Shown here piece after piece: positions 7,346 through 14,387 of a stretch of 33,398 nucleotides of DNA. The notes under the pieces were generated by a model that saw nothing but the letters and a program-made list of their open reading frames with translations, did no database searches and was not told the DNA's origin. This DNA comes from DATKWU01 sp964653685. Lineage in GTDB: Bacteria > Patescibacteriota > Microgenomatia > PFEM01 > JAHIFH01. Within the stretch, counting starts at the first letter, position 1. Each line of letters begins with the position of its first letter. The DNA lies in NCBI GenBank assembly GCA_964653685.1, contig CAZZHA010000003.1, forward strand, positions 1 to 33,398, given 5' to 3'. Both the position numbers and the translations under genes were made by a program.

Positions 7346-8061
7346 AGTTTTTTTAGGGTTTGGGCATTTTCAACCGCATACCCCAGGGCATCATTGTTAA
7401 AGTAGGCATAAGAATCTAAACCTTGGCTTCGCCAATTCCTAATTTTCTTTGCCCACTGCCTCAACTCTCTTTCAGTATAGCACGAAGAATAGAGTTGTGT
7501 CCTGCCATGAAAGCGGAGATAAACAAAATCAGCGGTTACTTCTCTGGTGATCGACCAACCAGGATTATCTTGAAAAACAAGGGCAATTTTATTCTGCCTA
7601 AGAATTTTGTAGATCTCATCTGTCAACCAACTTTTCTCTCGGAATTCAAACGCATAACGCCATTTTTTAGGCAGGTTTTTTAGAAACTCAACTAATCTTT
7701 CAGCGTTAGCCTTAAATCTCGGTGGTAATTGCCAAAGAACAACATCTTTATCATTTTTAATCCCCTCAGCATTTCTAAAAAATCTTTTGACTGGTTCCTG
7801 ACATTCCTTTAACTTCTTCATTTGAGTAATGTAGCGACTACCTTTAATCCCAAAGACAAAATTCTTGCCTGCTCGTCGCCGCCAATCTTTAAAAACCTCT
7901 TTTTTGGGCAGGTGATAAAAAGAAACATTTAATTCCAGGGCATCAAAATGTCGGCAATAATAATCAAACCACTTAGATTGGGGCAGGTTTTGGGGATAAA
8001 AAACCCCATTTCCCCAATGAGAATAAGAAAAACCAGAAGTGCCTATAAAGATCTTTCCCAT
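7327..8061 (-). CDS. DUF72 (YecE-like) TIM-barrel protein
   Basis: A 244-aa protein opening with 'KIFIGTSGFSYSHWGNGVFYP', the conserved N-terminus of DUF72. Further conserved pieces are 'LELNVSFYHLP', 'VLWQLPP', 'YAFEFREKSW' and 'DFVYLRFHGR'. The fold is a TIM barrel with a conserved charged pocket. The biochemical role of the family is not established. It overlaps the MGMT-like gene by 19 nt upstream and the membrane protein gene by 19 nt downstream, so the genes are probably cotranscribed. Confidence 0.9.
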   Translation of the reverse strand: MGKIFIGTSGFSYSHWGNGVFYPQNLPQSKWFDYYCRHFDALELNVSFYHLPKKEVFKDWRRRAGKNFVFGIKGSRYITQMKKLKECQEPVKRFFRNAEGIKNDKDVVLWQLPPRFKANAERLVEFLKNLPKKWRYAFEFREKSWLTDEIYKILRQNKIALVFQDNPGWSITREVTADFVYLRFHGRTQLYSSCYTERELRQWAKKIRNWRSQGLDSYAYFNNDALGYAVENAQTLKKLCLKKK

Positions 8062-8345
8062 AAATGCTTTTTCAGATCAACGTGTTTTTTATCTTTAAAC
8101 TTTACGCCATCTTTTAAAAGCTTTTTTCTCTGCTCTTTAAAGCCTGGCGCTAATCTCCCTTCTCGATTAACGACTCGATAACAAGGAATTGTTTTGGGAT
8201 CAGGATTCCGATGAAGAGCGTTGCCAACTGCCCGAGCGGCCTTTGGTTTGCCTAGCTTAGCGGCAATTTGACCATAGACCATCACTTTACCAACCGGAAT
8301 TTGTCTGGTAAACTGATAAACCTTTTGAGAAAAAGTTTGTTTCAC
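8043..8345 (-). CDS. MGMT/Atl-family DNA-binding protein with altered active site
   Basis: A 100-aa protein that matches only the DNA-binding half of O6-alkylguanine-DNA alkyltransferases: 'VYQFTRQIPVGKVMVYGQIA', then 'ARAVGNALHRNP' (recognition helix with the arginine finger and Asn hinge). The active-site segment reads I-P-C55-Y56-R-V-V where the enzyme has PCHRV. The acceptor Cys is kept but the His that activates it is Tyr (codon TAT, clear in the sequence). Atl proteins instead replace the Cys. It could be a weak alkyltransferase or a lesion sensor for excision repair. Start GTG 8345 follows the upstream TAG directly. Confidence 0.82.
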   Translation of the reverse strand: MKQTFSQKVYQFTRQIPVGKVMVYGQIAAKLGKPKAARAVGNALHRNPDPKTIPCYRVVNREGRLAPGFKEQRKKLLKDGVKFKDKKHVDLKKHLWERSL

Positions 8346-8675
8346 CTATTTCGCCTCGTAGATAACTTTTTCTTTTTTCTTTTCCGGCCACTTTTTCCTT
8401 AGTTCTGTTAGCTTCCACATAAACAGCTTGGCTGGATTTTCTACGTTAGAAGCATCTTTAACAAAATTCCTGGCTTTTTCGAGCATCGGCCGAGGCAATT
8501 CCTTAGCTAATTTAATGTAGAGAGCCTTACGCTCTAAATCATTTAGTTCTTCGGCTAAACGATAGCCAAAATCCTGAAATTCTCGAGAAATATATTTTTT
8601 TTCATCCCAACTAAAATCTCTTAAAACATCACCAATTACTTGAAAACCTTTTGTTTTATCTCTCTTTTTTGCCAT
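8346..8675 (-). CDS. Hypothetical soluble protein (109 aa)
   Basis: A highly charged, probably helical protein with no membrane segment and no signal peptide. It has Lys-rich ends and a central region with 'FGYRLAEELNDLERKALYIKLAKELPR' and 'ARNFVKDASNVENPAKLFMWKL'. No catalytic motif is recognised. ATG 8675 is preceded by AAGGA with good spacing, and the gene abuts the MGMT-like gene directly (TAG followed by GTG), so the two may be linked in DNA binding or repair, which is only context. Confidence 0.75.
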   Translation of the reverse strand: MAKKRDKTKGFQVIGDVLRDFSWDEKKYISREFQDFGYRLAEELNDLERKALYIKLAKELPRPMLEKARNFVKDASNVENPAKLFMWKLTELRKKWPEKKKEKVIYEAK

Positions 8676-8676
8676 T

Positions 8677-9861
8677 TTATTTCCTTGTAATTAAAATTGG
8701 TGCCAAGGTTCCTAAAGAAGCCAAGAGAAAAATCGACCCTAAGGAAAAACCAGCAAAAACTAAAATACCAGCCAATAAAAAACCACTAACAGCCCCCAGT
8801 CCTAAGGAAATTTCCATAAAATAAAGAGATTGGCCGGTGCCACCATCAACTGCTTTTTGATAAGTTCGCACCAAAAAGGGGATATGAAGCATCTGTTCCG
8901 CTACTCGATAGAAACTATCGACACTCACGATTATTAAAGGCGTTCGAGCAACAATTCGAACCAGCCAGGTAAGAAAACCAACCATTGACCCTAAATTAAT
9001 AATCATTTTGGTACCAACTCGATCAACAACCAAGCCAGTAAGATAAGTAATTAAGGCAGCTACGAAAACCGCAGCGGCAATAATTTCTCCAAAAGCTAAA
9101 ATTTTCCCAACTAACAAAAATAAAAAGACTGGCCAAACTACTCCATACAAAGATGACTCCAATCCCCAACCAAAATAGCCCAACATTACCTTTTTATGAG
9201 TTCTAAAAAGGCGTAAAACGCTAGTAATTCGAGCATCTTGATGGGGCTTAATTTCTTTTGACAGCAAGGCAACCATCATCGCTAAAGTAAAAATAGCTCC
9301 GGCTGATAGAAAAAGAAACTGATAACCAAACTTTAAAATCATTAAGCCTCCTAAAATTGGCGTCACCACGCCAATTAAAATATAGAAAGTTTGGCTAAGC
9401 CCAGTTTGTTTACCGAAATGTTGATGATCACCCCGTTTAATAAAAAGCCCATGATAACCAAACCAAAAAAGAGCGGCGTGAATTCCCCAAAAAACAGAGA
9501 CCAAAATCAGCAAAAAAGGATAGTTCTGGCTAAAAGCAAGTAGGGCAATAAAAAGAAAGAAAGGAATAATCGAAAGAATTAAAGTCCTTCGATAACCGAG
9601 CCGAAAACTAATGTTTTCCGCTAAAGGCATGGTCACTAATTTAGAAACATAAATTAATAAATAATAACCTAAAACGATTAAAACCGAGATGGTAGTGGTA
9701 AAACCTAAATCCCAGCCAATGCTTAAAACATAGAGAGGCGAAAACAAACCTAATAATTCAACCGCCATTCGGCGCAGAGTGACTACAACAATCACTGAAC
9801 CTACTCCCTCATTCTCTAAATGAAGCCAAGGAAAACCAATTGAATGAACAAGACGTTTCAT
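8677..9861 (-). CDS. MFS transporter (12 TM)
   Basis: A 394-aa integral membrane protein with about twelve hydrophobic helices. It has an MFS-like A-motif region in the first cytoplasmic loop ('PLAENISFRLGYRRTL') and a repeat after TM8 ('GLVVDRVGTKMII'). The internal twofold repeat is complete, so this is a full-length transporter of unknown substrate. ATG 9861 abuts the TAG of the half-size MFS gene upstream, with AGGAAAAG as the ribosome site. The pairing with a six-helix MFS gene is unusual. Confidence 0.85.
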   Translation of the reverse strand: MKRLVHSIGFPWLHLENEGVGSVIVVVTLRRMAVELLGLFSPLYVLSIGWDLGFTTTISVLIVLGYYLLIYVSKLVTMPLAENISFRLGYRRTLILSIIPFFLFIALLAFSQNYPFLLILVSVFWGIHAALFWFGYHGLFIKRGDHQHFGKQTGLSQTFYILIGVVTPILGGLMILKFGYQFLFLSAGAIFTLAMMVALLSKEIKPHQDARITSVLRLFRTHKKVMLGYFGWGLESSLYGVVWPVFLFLLVGKILAFGEIIAAAVFVAALITYLTGLVVDRVGTKMIINLGSMVGFLTWLVRIVARTPLIIVSVDSFYRVAEQMLHIPFLVRTYQKAVDGGTGQSLYFMEISLGLGAVSGFLLAGILVFAGFSLGSIFLLASLGTLAPILITRK

Positions 9862-10452
9862 CTATCTTTTCCTAAGATCTCCATAAAAAACGAACAAAAA
9901 AGCCGTGCCTAATAAAGAAAGTAAACCTACTAATAAAAATAAGGGTTGAAAGCCTAAATAATTGGCAATCACTCCGCCTAAGCCTGCGACTACAGCTCCA
10001 CCTAAATCAGTGGTGGTGTAATAAATACTCCACTCAAAACCTTCCCGATGGTTGTCAACATGCCTAGTAAAAATGGCTAACCAGGTAGGATAAGAAAGGG
10101 CTGTGCCAAAACCACTAATAACTTGAATTAGGAAAATATGAGAAACTGTTCGGGCAAAAATATAAAGAAAAGCCGTCAAAGAAATAATCAATGAACCAAT
10201 AATCATCACCCAAAAATCATCGACTTCGCCTTTTTTCCTATCAATAAACCAAGCTAACGGAATTTGGATTAAACATTTTGTCAAAAGAAAAACCGTTATC
10301 GCCAAACCAGCCATTTCCACGTTGCCACCTTGAATCTGATTAGTTACGAAAACAGCAAAAATAGGACTGATCAGTCCCCAACCAGAGAGCATGAGAATAT
10401 CGGAAATGGTCAAAAAACGAATGACTTTGTTAATCGAAAAGCTAATTTTCAT
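9862..10452 (-). CDS. Half-size MFS-like protein (six TM)
   Basis: A 196-aa membrane protein with six hydrophobic helices. It carries the N-half MFS signature 'IQIPLAWFIDRKKGEVDDFWVM' between helices 2 and 3, and 'GFGTALSYPTWLAIF' in helix 4. It ends cleanly with TAG after 'FYGDLRKR', where a normal MFS protein would continue into the central loop and second half. The next gene is itself a complete 12-TM MFS, so it is not the missing half. It may work as a homodimer or with its neighbour. ATG 10452 lies 3 nt after the pth stop, with no clear Shine-Dalgarno. Confidence 0.75.
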   Translation of the reverse strand: MKISFSINKVIRFLTISDILMLSGWGLISPIFAVFVTNQIQGGNVEMAGLAITVFLLTKCLIQIPLAWFIDRKKGEVDDFWVMIIGSLIISLTAFLYIFARTVSHIFLIQVISGFGTALSYPTWLAIFTRHVDNHREGFEWSIYYTTTDLGGAVVAGLGGVIANYLGFQPLFLLVGLLSLLGTAFLFVFYGDLRKR

Positions 10453-10455
10453 TTT

Positions 10456-11040
10456 TTAATTAAATTGATTGGCCGCCCTTTCCCAGTCTTCAGCTAAAGC
10501 CAACCTAACCGCTTTAACCGCTTTTTTAATTAATTGCTTAACTTTAGCCCCCTCTTCTCGCTTGAATTCTGCTAAAACATATCTTTCCACTAATTTTTCC
10601 TTACCAATCTTGGCTTTATCCTTCTTGACTGGATAACCAATGCCTAAGCGAAAACGAATAAAATCACCATTGCCTAATTTTTCGATAATTGATTCCAAAC
10701 CACGATGACCAGCTGAACTCCCGCCTTTTCTGATTTTTATCTTTCCCAATGGCAAATCAATATCATCATGAATTATCCAAATATCTTCTGGCTTTATTTT
10801 ATAATAACTAACTATCTTAACAACGGCAAATCCCGAAGCATTCATAAATGTTTGGGGCTGGACAAGGATAATTTCATCAATTCTAGCGATGAAACTGTTA
10901 AACTTTTTACTCTCTTGCCAGGCTGTTTCTTCTACTGGCATTAATTTCTTTAGTAATTCATCCAAAACCAAAAACCCTAAATTATGGCGAGTTTTTTGAT
11001 ATTTTCTTTCTGGATTACCTAAACCAACAATCAGTTTCAC
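10456..11040 (-). CDS. pth: Peptidyl-tRNA hydrolase
   Basis: A 194-aa Pth enzyme that releases peptides from drop-off peptidyl-tRNA. N9 and catalytic H19 lie in 'GLGNPERKYQKTRHN', N67 in 'TFMNASG', and the conserved Asp pair in 'HDDIDLPLGK' (D92/D93). 'GGSSAGHRGLESI' follows. Size and motifs are complete. The start is GTG 11040, overlapping the upstream phosphoribosyltransferase stop by 4 nt, with AAGGAG 8 nt before it. Confidence 0.96.
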   Translation of the reverse strand: MKLIVGLGNPERKYQKTRHNLGFLVLDELLKKLMPVEETAWQESKKFNSFIARIDEIILVQPQTFMNASGFAVVKIVSYYKIKPEDIWIIHDDIDLPLGKIKIRKGGSSAGHRGLESIIEKLGNGDFIRFRLGIGYPVKKDKAKIGKEKLVERYVLAEFKREEGAKVKQLIKKAVKAVRLALAEDWERAANQFN

Positions 11041-11663
11041 CTTAGTAACTCCTTAACTTCCTTGTCACTGACTTGGTCAAATTCCTGATAAAATTGGCCA
11101 ACGGCAAAAAACATTAGTGGTGCTTCCAGATAAACAACCTCATCGGCCTGCTCTTCTAGTTTCAGCATTGAATCCCGGGAGATAACCGGGATAGCAACTA
11201 TAATCTTCTTAGGCCCTTGCTGCCTAACAATCTCTATCGCAGCCATCATTGTCGCTCCAGTGGCCACTCCATCATCAGTGATAATAATTGTCTTATCCTT
11301 TAGTTCTATTATCGATCTATTCCCCCGATATTCCCTAACTCTTCTTTCTACTTCCGCTTTTCTATTCGTAATCTCTTTCTCAAGATATCCTTTACCAACA
11401 CCCAAACGACTTGTCAATTCCTCGTTAATCACCGGCTCGCCTATTATTCCCACTGCACCAATTGCCAATTCTGGATTATTAGGAGCGCCAATCTTTTTGG
11501 TAACAAGGATATCTAATGGACAATTCAAAACAAGAGAAAGTTGTTTACCAATCACCAAACCTCCTCGAGGGATGGCTAAAACAATCAAGTCTTGACTGTC
11601 CTGGAAATCTTTTAATTTTTCGGCTAGTTTCTTGCCTGCTTCTTGCCTGTTTTTAAAAATCAT
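11037..11663 (-). CDS. Phosphoribosyltransferase (COG1926-like)
   Basis: A 208-aa protein from ATG 11663. It has 'LAIPRGGLVIG' near the N-terminus, 'KKIGAPNNPELAIGAVG', and the PRPP-binding loop 'IIITDDGVATGATM' (about residues 125-138). These are the marks of the predicted phosphoribosyltransferase family COG1926, whose substrate is unknown. The frame extends upstream to TTG 11687, but ATG 11663 has GGAG upstream and the terminator of the preceding gene ends at about 11686. Pth is translationally coupled downstream. Confidence 0.88.
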   Translation of the reverse strand: MIFKNRQEAGKKLAEKLKDFQDSQDLIVLAIPRGGLVIGKQLSLVLNCPLDILVTKKIGAPNNPELAIGAVGIIGEPVINEELTSRLGVGKGYLEKEITNRKAEVERRVREYRGNRSIIELKDKTIIITDDGVATGATMMAAIEIVRQQGPKKIIVAIPVISRDSMLKLEEQADEVVYLEAPLMFFAVGQFYQEFDQVSDKEVKELLR

Positions 11664-11673
11664 CTCAGCTCCA

Positions 11674-11682
11674 ATTTTAACA
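11674..11682 (-). promoter_or_regulatory. Candidate extended -10 promoter for the phosphoribosyltransferase-pth operon
   Basis: TGT-TAAAAT (11682-11674) lies 10 nt before ATG 11663 and immediately after the terminator of the upstream gene, where a new promoter is needed. No good -35 box is visible, which extended -10 promoters tolerate. Confidence 0.4.
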
Positions 11683-11684
11683 CA

Positions 11685-11750
11685 CAAAAAAGCAGTCCGA
11701 CCTGACGGCTTAAAAGCAGCCTGAAGATAAATTAAATGATCGAACTGCTA
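11685..11750 (-). terminator. Intrinsic terminator with nested hairpin after the Tic20-like gene
   Basis: The outer stem pairs AGCAGTTCGA (11749-11740, overlapping the stop codon) with TCGGACTGCT (11700-11691): 10 bp with one G-U. It is followed by a run of six T, counting the last base of the stem. The roughly 39-nt interior holds a smaller stem (GGCT/AGCC). It separates the Tic20-like gene from the downstream operon. Confidence 0.7.
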
Positions 11751-12074
11751 TTTAATCTTAGGTAGCTGCTTTTTGGCAAAATCACCTACAAATGGCAGTT
11801 TAAATTCTTCTCCTTGATAAGCCTTGAAAATCAAAACCAACCAGAGAATAAACCCTACAATCCAAAGAAGTGGAGAGATCATCCAACCAATCACGGGCAC
11901 AAACATCAAAATTGTCAAAGCACCAAAGACAATGATTGATTGCATGGCATGGAAACGGACAAAAGGGTCTTTCTCAATAAGAAGAAAAATAATTCCTGTT
12001 AACCAACCCAAAACATAAGAAAGAGCAGCGGCTGTGTTTTTAGGTAAACCGAGACCAGCTTTCATAGTGGCCAT
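11748..12074 (-). CDS. Tic20/DUF4870-like membrane protein
   Basis: A 108-aa protein with three hydrophobic helices and the central 'DPFVRFHAMQSIIVFG' motif that is diagnostic of the DUF4870/Tic20-like family. The first helix is preceded by 'GLPKNTAAALSYVLGWLTG' and the C-terminus is 'KLPFVGDFAKK'. The function in bacteria is unknown. ATG 12074 has a perfect AAGGAGGTG Shine-Dalgarno, so unlike several first genes here it has a leadered message. A TTGACA at 12135-12130 could be its -35, but no clean -10 box follows. It is bounded downstream by its own terminator, so it is probably monocistronic. Confidence 0.88.
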   Translation of the reverse strand: MATMKAGLGLPKNTAAALSYVLGWLTGIIFLLIEKDPFVRFHAMQSIIVFGALTILMFVPVIGWMISPLLWIVGFILWLVLIFKAYQGEEFKLPFVGDFAKKQLPKIK

Positions 12075-12145
12075 AAATTTTTCACCTCCTTTCTTTCTTA
12101 TCCAAATCGTCCCACAAACTCTCAGTCTTTGTCAAGGATTATTTT

Positions 12146-13393
12146 TTAAAACAAACTCATCTGTTTTTTCTCTTCTGCTTCTTTCTCTCCCCAAATTTTA
12201 ACCGTCCCAAAAACACCATCATAACCTGGATCAACCACAATATCACCTTCTCTTACTTTTTTGATTCCTTGGGTGATCTTTTCGCCACTTACTTTGGCAA
12301 TTTCCAAGGGATCTATCTTTAATAAAACATTAAATTCTGATTCGAACCTCTCTATCAAACGATTGTACTCAGTTTCAACTTTTTGGCTGGAAACACCAGA
12401 TTTTAAAGCCTCAGACAAAATTTCCATTAGAGGCACTAACATTTTATAAGGAGGCCGATCCGGGGGCTGATAGTTAATTGGTCGAGTGGCCAGTTTTTCG
12501 ACCCGATGCATCACCCCAATCGTCAAAGGTTTACCGCAAACTGGACAAGTCCAACCAACTTTTTTGGTCTCCTCTGGAGATTGTTTAATCTGACAATTTC
12601 TGTGGCCTGTATAATGGTACTTTCCTTCCTCAGGATAAAACTCTATTGTATAAGCAATTTCTTGTTTCTCAATTGCTTTTTTAATATTTTGATAACTAAA
12701 ATTCTGATTTGCTATCTTAAAAACGGTTGCTTCTCTGCCCAATTTTTGGAGACTATGAGCATCACTAAAACTAACGATACTAAGACTGTCTAATTCTTCA
12801 ATCCGCCAATTCATAGCAGGATTACTAGAAAGGCCTGTCTCCACAGCATAAATTCGATCAGTAAACTGGCCAAAACATTCCTTAAGAGAGTCAAAGCCAG
12901 AACGAGAGCCATAAAGAGAAAACCAGGGCGTCCAGATATGAGCTGGAATAACTAGACAATCTTGAGAAACGGAAAAAACTAAATCACAAAGTTCGATACT
13001 TGAAAGGCCGGTTATTGGTCGACCATCTGATAGTAATCTCACCCCATAGCCTTGTAATTGTTGGTTAATTTTTTCAACTACTTTTAGATTGGGAGCAAAA
13101 ATAAGATTGTGAATTCGGTGGCCTTTTCCCTTTTGCGAATAAATACTTGAAATCTCGGTAGTCAGCAAAAACAAAACATCACGAGGTTCATCTTTATAAC
13201 GATAAATCCCTTCATTAACTTCAATTAGATTTTCTCTGAGCTCCCTTACCCATAGGGGGTGAGTAAAATCAGCCGTCGTCACCAAACCAATCCCCTTCTT
13301 CTTTGCCCACTTAGCCATTTCAGGGATAATCATTTTTTGAGAAACAGCTCGAGAATACCTACTATGAAAATGAAGGTCGGCAATCAGCTCCAT
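12146..13393 (-). CDS. Endonuclease Q-like PHP-domain nuclease
   Basis: A 415-aa protein of the EndoQ (TIGR00375) type, which nicks DNA 5' of deaminated bases and abasic sites. The PHP metal centre is seen as D6-L-H8-F-H10, 'TTADFTHP' near 39-46, 'AHIWTPWFS' near 151-159 and 'SFSDAHSLQKLG' near 208-219. A zinc-ribbon insertion is present (C267, C283, C286 and nearby His). The protein ends QMSLF at 411-415, which fits the bacterial sliding-clamp pentapeptide QL(S/D)LF; archaeal EndoQ instead contacts PCNA. It follows the cation exchanger gene by 3 nt. The family is mainly archaeal with patchy bacterial members. Confidence 0.88.
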   Translation of the reverse strand: MELIADLHFHSRYSRAVSQKMIIPEMAKWAKKKGIGLVTTADFTHPLWVRELRENLIEVNEGIYRYKDEPRDVLFLLTTEISSIYSQKGKGHRIHNLIFAPNLKVVEKINQQLQGYGVRLLSDGRPITGLSSIELCDLVFSVSQDCLVIPAHIWTPWFSLYGSRSGFDSLKECFGQFTDRIYAVETGLSSNPAMNWRIEELDSLSIVSFSDAHSLQKLGREATVFKIANQNFSYQNIKKAIEKQEIAYTIEFYPEEGKYHYTGHRNCQIKQSPEETKKVGWTCPVCGKPLTIGVMHRVEKLATRPINYQPPDRPPYKMLVPLMEILSEALKSGVSSQKVETEYNRLIERFESEFNVLLKIDPLEIAKVSGEKITQGIKKVREGDIVVDPGYDGVFGTVKIWGEKEAEEKKQMSLF

Positions 13394-13396
13394 CTT

Positions 13397-14380
13397 TTAG
13401 GTTTTAAGAAACACAAGAAGGATAAAAATCAAATAGATTCCAAGTAAAGCCGCTCCTTCCCAACGCTCCAGCTTTTTTTTGGTGCGAATAAAGAAATAAA
13501 AAAAGCCAAATATAAAGACAAAAGCCATTGTAGCCAATAAATATTCATCAAAATCCCGAATTCTAATCGGCGAAATTAAAGCGACTAAACCAAGAATTAA
13601 AGTCCCATTGGCTACGACTGAACCCAGCAAATCGCCAAAAACCATCCCTGCCTGTTTTTCCCGCACCGCTCTAAGCTCAAAAGCTAATTCAGGTAAAGAT
13701 GTCCCTACGGCAATAATTAATAAACCAACAAGTAAAAGTGGCAAGTTAAGGGCAATTGCCATCTTACTGGCAAATCTGACTAACATATCGGCTGAGAAAA
13801 GTAATAAAGCGACACCTAAAAAGAGCCAGCCTAATTCCTTCTGGGTCTTTTGAGAATTCAATCTTTTTAATAAGCGAACTACAGATCCCTCTTCTCGTCC
13901 GTTTCTAGCTTCGGCTAGTCTTTTATTTCTCTCTCCTAAAACTAGAGCATTGTAAAAACCATAAAGAGCCAGAAGAATCAAGCCATCTATTCGATTAAGA
14001 TTCTTATCAAAAAGAAGAACCATCGGGGCAGCGCCTGCCAAAAAAGCATAGAAAACATCACGACGAAGAAAAACTCCTCTAACCGCTACGGTGCCACCAA
14101 TCAAAGCCGCTCCACCAATAACTAAGGATAAATCAGCAATATTGGAACCAATGACATTCCCTAAAGCCAAATTAGGCCGACCCTCAAGCGCAGCCGTGAT
14201 ACACACTACCAACTCAGGTAAAGAAGTCGCTAAAGCAAGCAAAAAAGTAGTAATCGCAAACTGACCAATTTGTGTCTTACCAGAAAGAGACTTAAGATTA
14301 ACCACTAAAATATCAGTAGCCTTAACTAAAATAACTGAAAAAACAAAAATTGCTAGTAGATAAAAAATACCCATTAACAT
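13397..14380 (-). CDS. Ca2+/cation antiporter (CaCA/YrbG-like)
   Basis: A 327-aa protein with about ten membrane helices in two inverted halves. The alpha repeats are 'ALATSLPELVVCI...GNVIGSNIAD' in the first half and 'AVGTSLPELAFEL...GDLLGSVVANGT' in the second, the acidic ion-binding segments of Na+/Ca2+ exchangers. The linker loop is short and basic, without regulatory domains. ATG 14380 lies 7 nt after the P-type ATPase stop, so an exchanger and an ATP-driven pump share a transcript, consistent with cation (probably Ca2+) export. Confidence 0.9.
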   Translation of the reverse strand: MLMGIFYLLAIFVFSVILVKATDILVVNLKSLSGKTQIGQFAITTFLLALATSLPELVVCITAALEGRPNLALGNVIGSNIADLSLVIGGAALIGGTVAVRGVFLRRDVFYAFLAGAAPMVLLFDKNLNRIDGLILLALYGFYNALVLGERNKRLAEARNGREEGSVVRLLKRLNSQKTQKELGWLFLGVALLLFSADMLVRFASKMAIALNLPLLLVGLLIIAVGTSLPELAFELRAVREKQAGMVFGDLLGSVVANGTLILGLVALISPIRIRDFDEYLLATMAFVFIFGFFYFFIRTKKKLERWEGAALLGIYLIFILLVFLKT

Positions 14381-14387
14381 TTCTGGA

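Noticed and set aside
8677..10452. Two MFS frames as one transporter split by a frameshift
   Set aside because: The downstream frame already has 12 helices and both repeat halves, and the junction has a stop-start pair with a ribosome site.
12130..12135. TTGACA as a full promoter for the Tic20-like gene
   Set aside because: No acceptable -10 hexamer is found 16-18 nt downstream, so only a possible -35 box can be noted.
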